Shown here: positions 45,261-57,100 of the stretch, in pieces
Position numbering within the stretch: the stretch's first letter is position 1
How the letters are laid out: the number at the start of each line of letters is the position of its first letter
Assembly (NCBI RefSeq): GCF_910592395.1
Contig: NC_088322.1
Span: forward strand, 1,614,001 to 1,678,000
Length of the DNA stretch: 64,000 bases
Reading direction: 5' to 3'
DNA from: Lineus longissimus
Lineage: Eukaryota; Nemertea; Pilidiophora; Heteronemertea; Lineidae
Program-made: the position numbers and the translations under genes
The notes under the pieces: generated by a model
Told to the model about the DNA's origin: nothing
Databases searched by the model: none
Seen by the model: the letters and a program-made list of their open reading frames with translations, nothing else

Positions 45261-48200
45261 TCCGGGTGTGCATGGCCGTATTCACGAAGCACTCTTAGTC
45301 AGAGCACGCTCTTAGCGTCCTCGTAGGCTATTCAGAAACTGAGCTATAAGTGTGTGGATACCTAGATACTTGGACACTCTTTTTAGGTATCTAAGTGTCC
45401 GGGTGTGCAGGGCCGTATTCACGAAGCACTCTTAGTCAGAGCACGCTCTTAGCGTCTTCGTAGGCTATTCAGAAACTGAGCTATAAGTGTGTGGATACCT
45501 AGATACTTGGACACTCTTTTTAGGTATCTAAGTGTCCGGGTGTCTAGGGCCGTATTCACGAAGCACTCTTAGTCAGAGCACGCTCTTAGCGTCTTCGTAG
45601 GCTATTCAAAAACTTAGCTATAAGTGTGTGGATACCTAGATACTTGGACACTCTTTTTAGGTATCTTAGTGTCCGGGTGTGCAGGGCCGTATTCACGAAG
45701 CACTCTTAGTCAGAGCACGCTCTTAGCGTCTTCGTAGGCTATTCAGAAACTGAGCTATAAGTGTGTTGATACCTAGATACTTGGACACTCTTTTTAGGTA
45801 TCTAAGTGTCCGGGTGTCCAGGGCCGTATTCACGAAGCACTCTTAGTCAGAGCACGCTCTTAGCGTCCTCGTAGGCTATTCAAAAACTGAGCTATAAGTG
45901 TGTGGATACCTAGATACTTGGACACTCTTTTTAGGTATCTAAGTGTCCGGGTGTCCAGGGCCGTATTCACGAAGCACTCTTAGTCAGAGCACGCTCTTAG
46001 CGTCCTTGTAGGCTATTCAGAAACTGAGCTATAAGTGTGTGGATACCTAGATACGTGGACACTCTTTTTAGGTATCTAAGTGTCCGGGTGTCCAGGGCCG
46101 TATTCACGAAGCACTTTTGGTCAGAGCACGCTCTCAGCGTCCTCGTAGGCTATTCAGAAACTGAGCTATAAGTGTGTGGATACCAAGATACTTGGACACT
46201 CTTTTTAGGTGTCTAAGTGTCCGGGTGTCCAGGGCCGTATTCACGAAGCACTCTTCGTCAGAGCACGCTCTTAGCGTCCTCGTAGGCTATTCAGAAACTG
46301 AGCTATAAGTGTGTGGATACCTAGATACTTGGACACTCTTTTTAGGTATCTAAGTGTCCGGGTGTGCAGGGCCATATTCACGAAGCACTCTTAGTCAGAG
46401 CACGCTCTTAGCGTCCTGGTAGGCTATTCAGAAACTGAGCTATAAGTGTGTGGATACCTAGATACTTGGACACTCTTTTTAGGTATCTAAGTGTCCGGGT
46501 GTGCAGGGCCGTATTCACGAAGCACTCTTAGTCAGAGCACGCTCTTAGCGTCATCGTAGGCTATTCAGAAACTGAGCTATAAGTGTGTGGATACCTAGAT
46601 ACTTGGACACTCTTTTTAGGTATCTAAGTGTCCGGGTGTGCAGGGCCGTATTCACGAAGCACTCTTAGTCAGAGCACGCTCTTAGCGTCCTCGTAGGCTA
46701 TTCAGAAACTGAGCTATAAGTGTGTGGATACCTAGATACTTGGACACTCTTTTTAGGTATGTAAGTGTCCGGGTGTCCAGGGCCGTATTCACGAAGCACT
46801 CTTAGTCAGAGCACGCTCTTAGCGTCCTCGTAGGCTATTCAGAAACTGAGCTATAAGTCTGTGGATACCTAGATACTTGGACACTCTTTTTAGGTATCCA
46901 AGTGTCCGGGTGTCCAGGGCCGTATTCACGAAGCACTCTTAGTCAGAGCACGCTCTTAGCGTCCTCGTAGGCTATTCAGAAACTGAGCTATAAGTGTGTG
47001 GATACCTAGATACTTGGACACTCTTTTTAGGTATCTAAGTGTCCGGGTGTCCAGGGCCTTATTCACGAAGCACTCTTAGTCAGAGCACGCTCTTAGCGTC
47101 CTCGTAGGCTATTCAGAAACTGAGCTATAAGTGTGTGGATATCTAGATACTTGGACACTCTTTTTAGGTATCTAAGTGTCCGGGTGTCCAGGGCCGTATT
47201 CACGAAGCACTCTTAGTCAGAGCACGCTCTTAGCGTCCTCGTAGGCTATTCAGAAAATGAGCTATAAGCGTGTGGATACCTAGATACTTGGGCACTCTTT
47301 TTAGGTATCTAAGTGTCCGGGTGTCCAGGGCCGTATTCACGAAGCACTCTTAGTCAGAGCACGCTCTTAGCGTCCTCGTAGGCTATTCAAAAACTTAGCT
47401 ATAAGTGTGTGGATACCTAGATACTTGGACACTCTTTTTAGGTATCTTAGTGTCCGGGTGTCCAGGGCCGTATTCACGAAGCACTCTTAGTCAGAGCACG
47501 CTCTTAGCGTCCTCGTAGGCTATTCAAAAACTTAGCTATAAGTGTGTGGATACCTAGATACTTGGACACTCTTTTTAGGTATCTTAGTGTCCGGGTGTGC
47601 AGGGCTGTATTCACGAAGCACTCTTAGTCAGAGCACGCTCTTAGCGTCTTCGTAGGCTATTCAGAAACTGAGCTATAAGTGTGTGGATACCTAGATACTT
47701 GGACACTCTTTTTAGGTATCTAAGTGTCCAGGTGTCCAGGGCCGTATTCACGAAGCACTCTTAGTCAGAGCACGCTCTTAGCGTCCTCGTAGGCTATTCA
47801 AAAACTGAGCTATAAGTGTGTGGATACCTAGATACTTGGACACTCTTTTTAGGTATCTAAGTGTCCGGGTGTCCAGGGCCGTATTCACGAAGCACTCTTA
47901 GTCAGAGCACGCTCTTAACGTCCTCGTAGGCTATTCAGAAACTGAGCTATAAGTGTGTGGATACCTAGATACTTGGACACTCTTTTTAGGTATTTAAGTG
48001 TCCGGGTGTCCAGGGCCGTATTCACGCAGCACTCTTAGTCAGAGCACGCTCTTAGCGTCCTCGTAGGCTATTCAGAAACTGAGCTATAAGTGTGTGGATA
48101 CCTAGATACTTGGACACTCTTTTTAGGTATCTAAGTGTCCGGGTGTCCAGGGCCGTATTTACGAAGCACTCTTAGTCAGAGCACGCTCATAGCGTCCTTG

Positions 48201-51200
48201 TAGGCTATTCAGAAACTGAGCTATAAGTGTGTGGATACCTAGATACGTGGACACTCTTTTTAGGTATCTAAGTGTCCGGGTGTCCAGGGCCGTATTCACG
48301 AAGCACTCTTGGTCAGAGCACGCTCTCAGCGTCCTCGTAGGCTATTCAGAAACTGAGCTATAAGTGTGTGGATACCAAGATACTTGGACACTCTTTTTAG
48401 GTGTCTAAGTGTCCGGGTGTCCAGGGCCGTATTCACGAAGCACTCTTAGTCAGAGCACGCTCTTAGCGTCCTCGTAGGCTATTCAGAAACTGAGCTATAA
48501 GTGTGTGGATACCTAGATACTTGGACACTCTTTTTAGGTATCTAAGTGTCCGGGTGTGCAGGGCCATATTCACGAAGCACTCTTAGTCAGAGCACGCTCT
48601 TAGCGTCCTGGTAGGCTATTCAGAAACTGAGCTATAAGTGTGTGGATACCTAGATACTTGGACACTCTTTTTAGGTATCTAAGTGTCCGGGTGTGCAGGG
48701 CCGTATTCACGAAGCACTCTTAGTCAGAGCACGCTCTTAGCGTCATCGTAGGCTATTCAGAAACTGAGCTATAAGTGTGTGGATACCTAGATACTTGGAC
48801 ACTCTTTTTAGGTATCTAAGTGTCCGGGTGTGCAGGGCCGTATTCACGAAGCACTCTTAGTCAGAGCACGCTCTTAGCGTCCTCGTAGGCTATTCAGAAA
48901 CTGAGCTATAAGTGTGTGGATACCTAGATACTTGGACACTCTTTTTAGGTATCTAAGTGTCCGGGTGTGCAGGGCCATATTCACGAAGCACTCTTAGTCA
49001 GAGCACGCTCTTGGCGTCCTCGTAGGCTATTCAGAAACTGAGCTATAAGTGTGTGGATACCAAGATACTTGGACACTCTTTTTAGGTATCTAAGTGTCCG
49101 GGTGTGCATGGCCGTATTCACGAAGCACTCTTAGTCAGAGCACGCTCTTAGCGTCCTCGTAGGCTATTCAGAAACTGAGCTATAAGTGTGTGGATACCTA
49201 GATACTTGGACACTCTTTTTAGGTATCTAAGTGTCCGGGTGTGCAGGGCCGTATTCACGAAGCACTCTTAGTCAGAGCACGCTCTTAGCGTCTTCGTAGG
49301 CTATTCAGAAACTGAGCTATAAGTGTGTGGATACCTAGATACTTGGACACTCTTTTTAGGTATCTAAGTGTCCGGGTGTCCAGGGCCGTATTCACGAAGC
49401 ACTCTTAGTCAGAGCACGCTCTTAGCGTCCTCGTAGGCTATTCAAAAACTGAGCTATAAGTGTGTGGATACCTAGATACTTGGACACTCTTTTTAGGTAT
49501 CTAAGTGTCCGGGTGTCCAGGGCCGTATTCACGAAGCACTCTTAGTCAGAGCACGCTCTTAGCGTCCTTGTAAGCTATTCAGAAACTGAGCTATAAGTGT
49601 GTGGATACCTAGATACGTGGACACTCTTTTTAGGTATCTAAGTGTCCGGGTGTCCAGGGCCGTATTCACGAAGCACTTTTGGTCAGAGCACGCTCTCAGC
49701 GTCCTCGTAGGCTATTCAGAAACTGAGCTATAAGTGTGTGGATACCAAGATACTTGGACACTCTTTTTAGGTGTCTAAGTGTCCGGGTGTCCAGGGCCGT
49801 ATTCACGAAGCACTCTTAGTCAGAGCACGCTCTTAGCGTCCTCGTAGGCTATTCAGAAAATGAGCTATAAGCATGTGGATACCTAGATACTTGGACACTC
49901 TTTTTAGGTATCTAAGTGTCCGGGTGTGCAGGGCCATATTCACGAAGCACTCTTAGTCAGAGCACGCTCTTAGCGTCCTGGTAGGCTATTCAGAAACTGA
50001 GCTATAAGTGTGTGGATACCTAGATACTTGGACACTCTTTTTAGGTATCTAAGTGTCCGGGTGTGCAGGGCCGTATTCACGAAGCACTCTTAGTCAGAGC
50101 ACGCTCTTAGCGTCATCGTAGGCTATTCAGAAACTGAGCTATAAGTGTGTGGATACCTAGTTACTTGGACACTCTTTTTAGGTATCTAAGTGTCCGGGTG
50201 TGCAGGGCCGTATTCACGAAGCACTCTTAGTCAGAGCACGCTCTTAGCGTCCTCGTAGGCTATTCAGAAACTGAGCTATAAGTGTGTGGATACCTAGATA
50301 CTTGGACACTCTTTTTAGGTATGTAAGTGTCCGGGTGTCCAGGGCCGTATTCACGAAGCACTCTTAGTCAGAGCACGCTCTTAGCGTCCTCGTAGGCTAT
50401 TCAGAAACTGAGCTATAAGTCTGTGGATACCTAGATACTTGGACACTCTTTTTAGGTATCCAAGTGTCCGGGTGTCCAGGGCCGTATTCACGAAGCACTC
50501 TTAGTCAGAGCACGCTCTTAGCGTCCTCGTAGGCTATTCAGAAACTGAGCTATAAGTGTGTGGATACCTAGATACTTGGACACTCTTTTTAGGTATCTAA
50601 GTGTCCGGGTGTCCAGGGCCGTATTCACGAAGCACTCTTAGTCAGAGCACGCTCTTAGCGTCCTCTTAGGCTATTCAGAAACTGAGCTATAAGTGTGTGG
50701 ATATCTAGATACTTGGACACTCTTTTTAGGTATCTAAGTGTCCGGGTGTCCAGGGCCGTATTCACGAAGCACTCTTAGTCAGAGCACGCTCTTAGCGTCC
50801 TCGTAGGCTATTCAGAAAATGAGCTATAAGCGTGTGGATACCTAGATACTTGGACACTCTTTTTAGGTATCTAAGTGTCCGGGTGTCCAGGGCCGTATTC
50901 ACGAAGCACTCTTAGTCAGAGCACGCTCTTAGCGTCCTCGTAGGCTATTCAGAAACTGAGCTATAAGTGTGTGGATACCTAGATACTTGGACACTCTTTT
51001 TAGGTATCTAAGTGTCCGGGTGTCCCGGGCCGTATTCACGAAGCACTCTTAGTCAGAGCACGCTCTTAGCGTCCTCGTAGGCTATTCAGCAACTGAGCTA
51101 TAAGTGTGTGGATACCTAGATACTTGGACACTCTTTTTAGGTATCCAAGTGTCCGGGTGTCCAGGGCCGTATTCACGAAGCACTCTTAGTCAGAGCACGC

Positions 51201-54054
51201 TCTTGGCGTCCTCGTAGGCTATTCAGAAACTGAGCTATAAGTGTGTGGATACCTAGATACTTGGACACTCTTTTTAGGTATCTAAGTGTCCGGGTGTCCA
51301 GGGCCGTATTCACGAAGCACTCTTAGTCAGAGCACGCTCTTAGCGTCCTCGTAGGCTATTCAAAAACTTAGCTATAAGTGTGTGGATACCTAGATACTTG
51401 GACACTCTTTTTAGGTATCTTAGTGTCCGGGTGTGCAGGGCTGTATTCACGAAGCACTCTTAGTCAGAGCACGCTCTTAGCGTCTTCGTAGGCTATTCAG
51501 AAACTGAGCTATAAGTGTGTGGATACCTAGATACTTGGACACTCTTTTTAGGTATCTAAGTGTCCGGGTGTCCAGGGCCGTATTCACGAAGCACTCTTAG
51601 TCAGAGCACGCTCTTAGCGTCCTCGTAGGCTATTCAAAAACTGAGCTATAAGTGTGTGGATACCTAGATACTTGGACACTCTTTTTAGGTATCTAAGTGT
51701 CCGGGTGTCCAGGGCCGTATTCACGAAGCACTCTTAGTCAGAGCACGCTCTTAACGTCCTCGTAGGCTATTCAGAAACTGAGCTATAAGTGTGTGGATAC
51801 CTAGATACGTGGACACTCTTTTTAGGTATCTAAGTGTCCGGGTGTCCAGGGCCGTATTCACGAAGCACTCTTGGTCAGAGCACGCTCTCAGCGTCCTCGT
51901 AGGCTATTCAGAAACTGAGCTATAAGTGTGTGGATACCAAGATACTTGGACACTCTTTTTAGGTGTCTAAGTGTCCGGGTGTCCAGGGCCGTATTCACGA
52001 AGCACTCTTAGTCAGAGCACGCTCTTAGCGTCCTCGTAGGCTATTCAGAAACTGAGCTATAAGTGTGTGGATACCTAGATACTTGGACACTCTTTTTAGG
52101 TATCTAAGTGTCCGGGTGTGCAGGGCCATATTCACGAAGCACTCTTAGTCAGAGCACGCTCTTAGCGTCCTGGTAGGCTATTCAGAAACTGAGCTATAAG
52201 TGTGTGGATACCTAGATACTTGGACACTCTTTTTAGGTATCTAAGTGTCCGGGTGTGCAGGGCCGTATTCACGAAGCACTCTTAGTCAGAGCACGCTCTT
52301 AGCGTCATCGTAGGCTATTCAGAAACTGAGCTATAAGTGTGTGGATACCTAGATACTTGGACACTCTTTTTAGGTATCTAAGTGTCCGAGTGTGCAGGGC
52401 CGTATTCACGAAGCACTCTTAGTCAGAGCACGCTCTTAGCGTCCTCGTAGGCTATTCAGAAACTGAGCTATAAGTGTGTGGATACCTAGATACTTGGACA
52501 CTCTTTTTAGGTATCTAAGTGTCCGGGTGTGCAGGGCCATATTCACGAAGCACTCTTAGTCAGAGCACGCTCTTAGCGTCCTCGTAGGCTATTCAGAAAC
52601 TGAGCTATAAGTCTGTGGATACCTAGATACTTGGACACTCTTTTTAGGTATCCAAGTGTCCGGGTGTCCAGGGTCGTATTCACGAAGCACTCTTAGTCAG
52701 AGCACGCTCTTAGCGTCCTCGTAGGCTATTCAGAAACTGAGCTATAAGTGTGTGGATACCCAGATACTTGGACACTCTTTTTAGGTATCTAAGTGTCCGG
52801 GTGTCCAGCGCCGTATTCACGAAGCACTCTTAGTCAGAGCACGCTCTTAGCGTCCTCGTAGGCTATTCAGAAATTGAGCTATAAGTGTGTGGATATCTAG
52901 ATACTTTGACACTCTTTTTAGGTATCTAAGTGTCCGGGTGTCCAGGGCCGTATTCACGAAGCACTCTTAGTCAGAGCATGCTCTTAGCGTCCTCGTAGGC
53001 TATTCAGAAAATGAGCTATAAGTGTGTGGATACCTAGATACTTGGACACTCTTTTTAGGTATCTAAGTGTCCGGGTGTCCAGGGCCGTATTTACGAAGCA
53101 CTCTTAGTCAGAGCACGCTCTTAGCGTCCTCGTAGGCTATTCAGAAAATGAGCTATAAGTGTGTGGATACCTAGATACTTGGACACTCTTTTTAGGTATC
53201 TAAGTGTCCGGGTGTCCAGGGCCGTATTCACGAAGCACTCTTAGTCAGAGCACGCTCTTAGCGTCCTCGTAGGCTATTCAAAAACTTAGCTATAAGTGTG
53301 TGGATACCTAGATACTTGGACACTCTTTTTAGGTATCTTAGTGTCCGGGCGTGCAGGGCCGTATTCACGAAGCACTCTTAGTCAGAGCACGCTCTTAGCG
53401 TCTTCGTAGGCTATTCAGAAACTGAGCTATAAGTGTGTGGATACCTAGATACTTGGACACTCTTTTTAGGTATCTAAGTGTCCGGGTGTCCAGGGCCGTA
53501 TTCACGAAGCACTCTTAGTCAGAGCACGCTCTTAGCGTCCTCGTAGGCTATTCAAAAACTGAGCTATAAGTGTGTGGATACCTAGATACTTGGACACTCT
53601 TTTTAAGTATCTAAGTGTCCGGGTGTCCAGGGCCGTATTCACGAAGCACTCTTAGTCAGAGCACGCTCTTAACGTCCTCGTAGGCTATTCAGAAACTGAG
53701 CTATAAGTGTGTGGATACCTAGATACTTGGACACTCTTTTTAGGTATCTAAGTGTCCGGGTGTCCAGGGCCGTATTCACGAAGCACTCTTAGTCAGAGCA
53801 CGCTCTTAGCGTCCTCGTAGGCTATTCAGAAACTGAGCTATAAGTGTGTGGATACCTAGATACTTGGACACTCTTTTTAGGTATCTAAGTGTCCGGGTGT
53901 CCAGGGCCGTATTTACGAAGCACTCTTTGTCAGAGCACGCTCTTAGCGTCCTTGTAGGCTATTAAGAAACTGAGCTATAAGTGTGTGGATACCTAGATAC
54001 GTGGACACTCTTTTTAGGTATCTAAGTGTCCGGGTGTCCAGGGCCGTATTCACG
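45261..54054 (+). repeat. Right domain block J, 64 units up to the assembly gap
   Basis: Follows the 20-type order in long runs separated by skips. From 49508 to 51152 thirteen types in order are unbroken: ATTCACG/CCTTGTAAGC/ATACGTGG; TTTTGGTC; plain; CCATATT; GTCATCG; GTGTGC plain; AAGTCTGTGG; plain; GATATCTAG; AAAATGAG; plain; CAGCAACTG; CTTGGCG. Hybrid units stand at skips: 48960 (CCATATT then CTTGGCG/ACCAAGATAC), 51700 (CTTAACG then ATACGTGG) and 52522 (CCATATT then AAGTCTGTGG). Rare markers shared with the block after the gap are CACGCAGCAC (48027) and CGCTCATAGCG (48188). No gene is seen. Confidence 0.82.
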
Positions 54055-54154
54055 NNNNNNNNNNNNNNNNNNNNNNNNNNNNNNNNNNNNNNNNNNNNNN
54101 NNNNNNNNNNNNNNNNNNNNNNNNNNNNNNNNNNNNNNNNNNNNNNNNNNNNNN
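54055..54154. other. Assembly gap, exactly 100 N, in phase with the satellite
   Basis: The gap falls between unit positions 26 and 27. The bases before it (CCGTATTCACG) and after it (AAGCACTCTTGGTC) join into a normal unit with nothing missing. A matching unit pair at 58376-58649 has the same markers (TTTGTCAG, CCTTGTAGG, ATACGTGG, then CTTGGTC/CTCTCAGCG) with no gap. A round 100 is a conventional placeholder for unknown size. The hidden sequence, if any, should be a whole number of 137-bp units. Confidence 0.95.
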
Positions 54155-57100
54155 AAGCACTCTTGGTCAGAGCACGCTCTCAGCGTCCTCGTAGGCTATT
54201 CAGAAACTGAGCTATAAGTGTGTGGATACCAAGATACTTGGACACTCTTTTAAGGTGTCTAAGTGTCCGGGTGTCCAGGGCCGTATTCACGAAGCACTCT
54301 TAGTCAGAGCACGCTCTTAGCGTCCTCGTAGGCTATTCAGAAACTGAGCTATAAGTGTGTGGATACCTAGATACTTGGACACTCTTTTTAGGTATCTAAG
54401 TGTCCGGGTGTCCAGGGCCGTATTCACGAAGCACTCTTAGTCAGAGCACGCTCTTAGCGTCCTCGTAGGCTATTCAGCAACTGAGCTATAAGTGTGTGGA
54501 TACCTAGATACTTGGACACTCTTTTTAGGTATCCAAGTGTCCGGGTGTCCAGGGCCGTATTCACGAAGCACTCTTAGTCAGAGCACGCTCTTGACGTCCT
54601 CGTAGGCTATTCAGAAACTGAGCTATAAGTGTGTGGATACCAAGATACTTGGACACTCTTTTTAGGTATCTAAGTGTCCGGGTGTGCATGGCCGTATTCA
54701 CGAAGCACTCTTAGTCAGAGCACGCTCTTAGCGTCCTCGTAGGCTATTCAGAAACTGAGCTATAAGTGTGTGGATACCTAGATACTTGGACACTCTTTTT
54801 AGGTATCTAAGTGTCCGGGTGTCCAGGGCCGTATTCACGAAGCACTCTTGGTCAGAGCACGCTCTCAGCGTCCTCGTAGGCTATTCAGAAACTGAGCTAT
54901 AAGTGTGTGGATACCAAGATACTTGGACACTCTTTTTAGGTGTCTAAGTGTCCGGGTGTCCAGGGCCGTATTCACGAAGCACTCTTAGTCAGAGCACGCT
55001 CTTAGCGTCCTCGTAGGCTATTCAGAAACTGAGCTATAAGTGTGTGGATACCTAGATACTTGGACACTCTTTTTAGGTATCTAAGTGTCCGGGTGTGCAG
55101 GGCCATATTCACGAAGCACTCTTAGTCAGAGCACGCTCTTAGCGTCCTCGTAGGCTATTCAGAAACTGAGCTATAAGTGTGTGGATACCTAGATACTTGG
55201 ACACTCTTTTTAGGTATCCAAGTGTCCGGGTGTCCAGGGCCGTATTCACGAAGCACTCTTAGTCAGAGCACGCTCTTGGCGTCCTCGTAGGCTATTCAGA
55301 AACTGAGCTATAAGTGTGTGGATACCTAGATACTTGGACACTCTTTTTAGGTATCTAAGTGTCCGGGTGTCCAGGGCCGTATTCACGAAGCACTCTTAGT
55401 CAGAGCACGCTCTTAGCGTCCTCGTAGGCTATTCAAAAACTTAGCTATAAATGTGTGGATACCTAGATACTTGGACACTCTTTTTAGGTATCTTAGTGTC
55501 CGGGTGTGCAGGGCTGTATTCACGAAGCACTCTTAGTCAGAGCACGCTCTTAGCGTCTTCGTAGGCTATTCAGAAACTGAGCTATAAGTGTGTGGATACC
55601 TAGATACTTGGACACTCTTTTTAGGTATCTAAGTGTCCGGGTGTCCAGGGCCGTATTCACGAAGCACTCTTAGTCAGAGCACGCTCTTAGCGTCCTCGTA
55701 GGCTATTCAAAAACTGAGCTATAAGTGTGTGGATACCTAGATACTTGGACACTCTTTTTAGGTATCTAAGTGTCCGGGTGTCCAGGGCCGTATTCACGAA
55801 GCACTCTTAGTCAGAGCACGCTCTTAACGTCCTCGTAGGCTATTCAGAAACTGAGCTATAAGTGTGTGGATACCTAGATTCTTGGACACTCTTTTTAGGT
55901 ATTTAAGTGTCCGGGTGTCCAGGGCCGTATTCACGCAGCACTCTTAGTCAGAGCACGCTCTTAGCGTCCTCGTAGGCTATTCAGAAACTGAGCTATAAGT
56001 GTGTGGATACCTAGATACTTGGACACTCTTTTTAGGTATCTAAGTGTCCGGGTGTCCAGGGCCGTATTTACGAAGCACTCTTAGTCAGAGCACGCTCATA
56101 GCGTCCTTGTAGGCTATTCAGAAACTGAGCTATAAGTGTGTGGATACCTAGATACGTGGACACTCTTTTTAGGTATCTAAGTGTCCGGGTGTCCAGGGCC
56201 GTATTCACGAAGCACTTTTGGTCAGAGCACGCTCTCAGCGTCCTCGTAGGCTATTCAGAAACTGAGCTATAAGTGTGTGGATACCAAGATACTTGGACAC
56301 TCTTTTTAGGTGTCTAAGTGTCCGGGTGTCCAGGGCCGTATTCACGAAGCACTCTTAGTCAGAGCACGCTCTTAGCGTCCTCGTAGGCTATTCAGAAACT
56401 GAGCTATAAGTGTGTGGATACCTAGATACTTGGACACTCTTTTTAGGTATCTAAGTGTCCGGGTGTGCAGGGCCATATTCACGAAGCACTCTTAGTCAGA
56501 GCACGCTCTTAGCGTCCTGGTAGGCTATTCAGAAACTGAGCTATAAGTGTGTGGATACCTAGATACTTGGACACTCTTTTTAGGTATCTAAGTGTCCGGG
56601 TGTGCAGGGCCGTATTCACGAAGCACTCTTAGTCAGAGCACGCTCTTAGCGTCATCGTAGGCTATTCAGAAACTGAGCTATAAGTGTGTGGATACCTAGA
56701 TACTTGGACACTCTTTTTAGGTATCTAAGTGTCCGGGTGTGCAGGGCCGTATTCACGAAGCACTCTTAGTCAGAGCACGCTCTTAGCGTCCTCGTAGGCT
56801 ATTCAGAAACTGAGCTATAAGTGTGTGGATACCTAGATACTTGGACACTCTTTTTAGGTATCTAAGTGTCCGGGTGTGCAGGGCCATATTCACGAAGCAC
56901 TCTTAGTCAGAGCACGCTCTTAGCGTCCTCGTAGGCTATTCAGAAACTGAGCTATAAGTCTGTGGATACCTAGATACTTGGACACTCTTTTTAGGTATCC
57001 AAGTGTCCGGGTGTCCAGGGTCGTATTCACGAAGCACTCTTAGTCAGAGCACGCTCTTAGCGTCCTCGTAGGCTATTCAGAAACTGAGCTATAAGTGTGT

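Noticed and set aside
53983-54217. Open frames of 63 and 75 codons at the assembly gap
   Set aside because: They are open only because the 100 N contain no stops.
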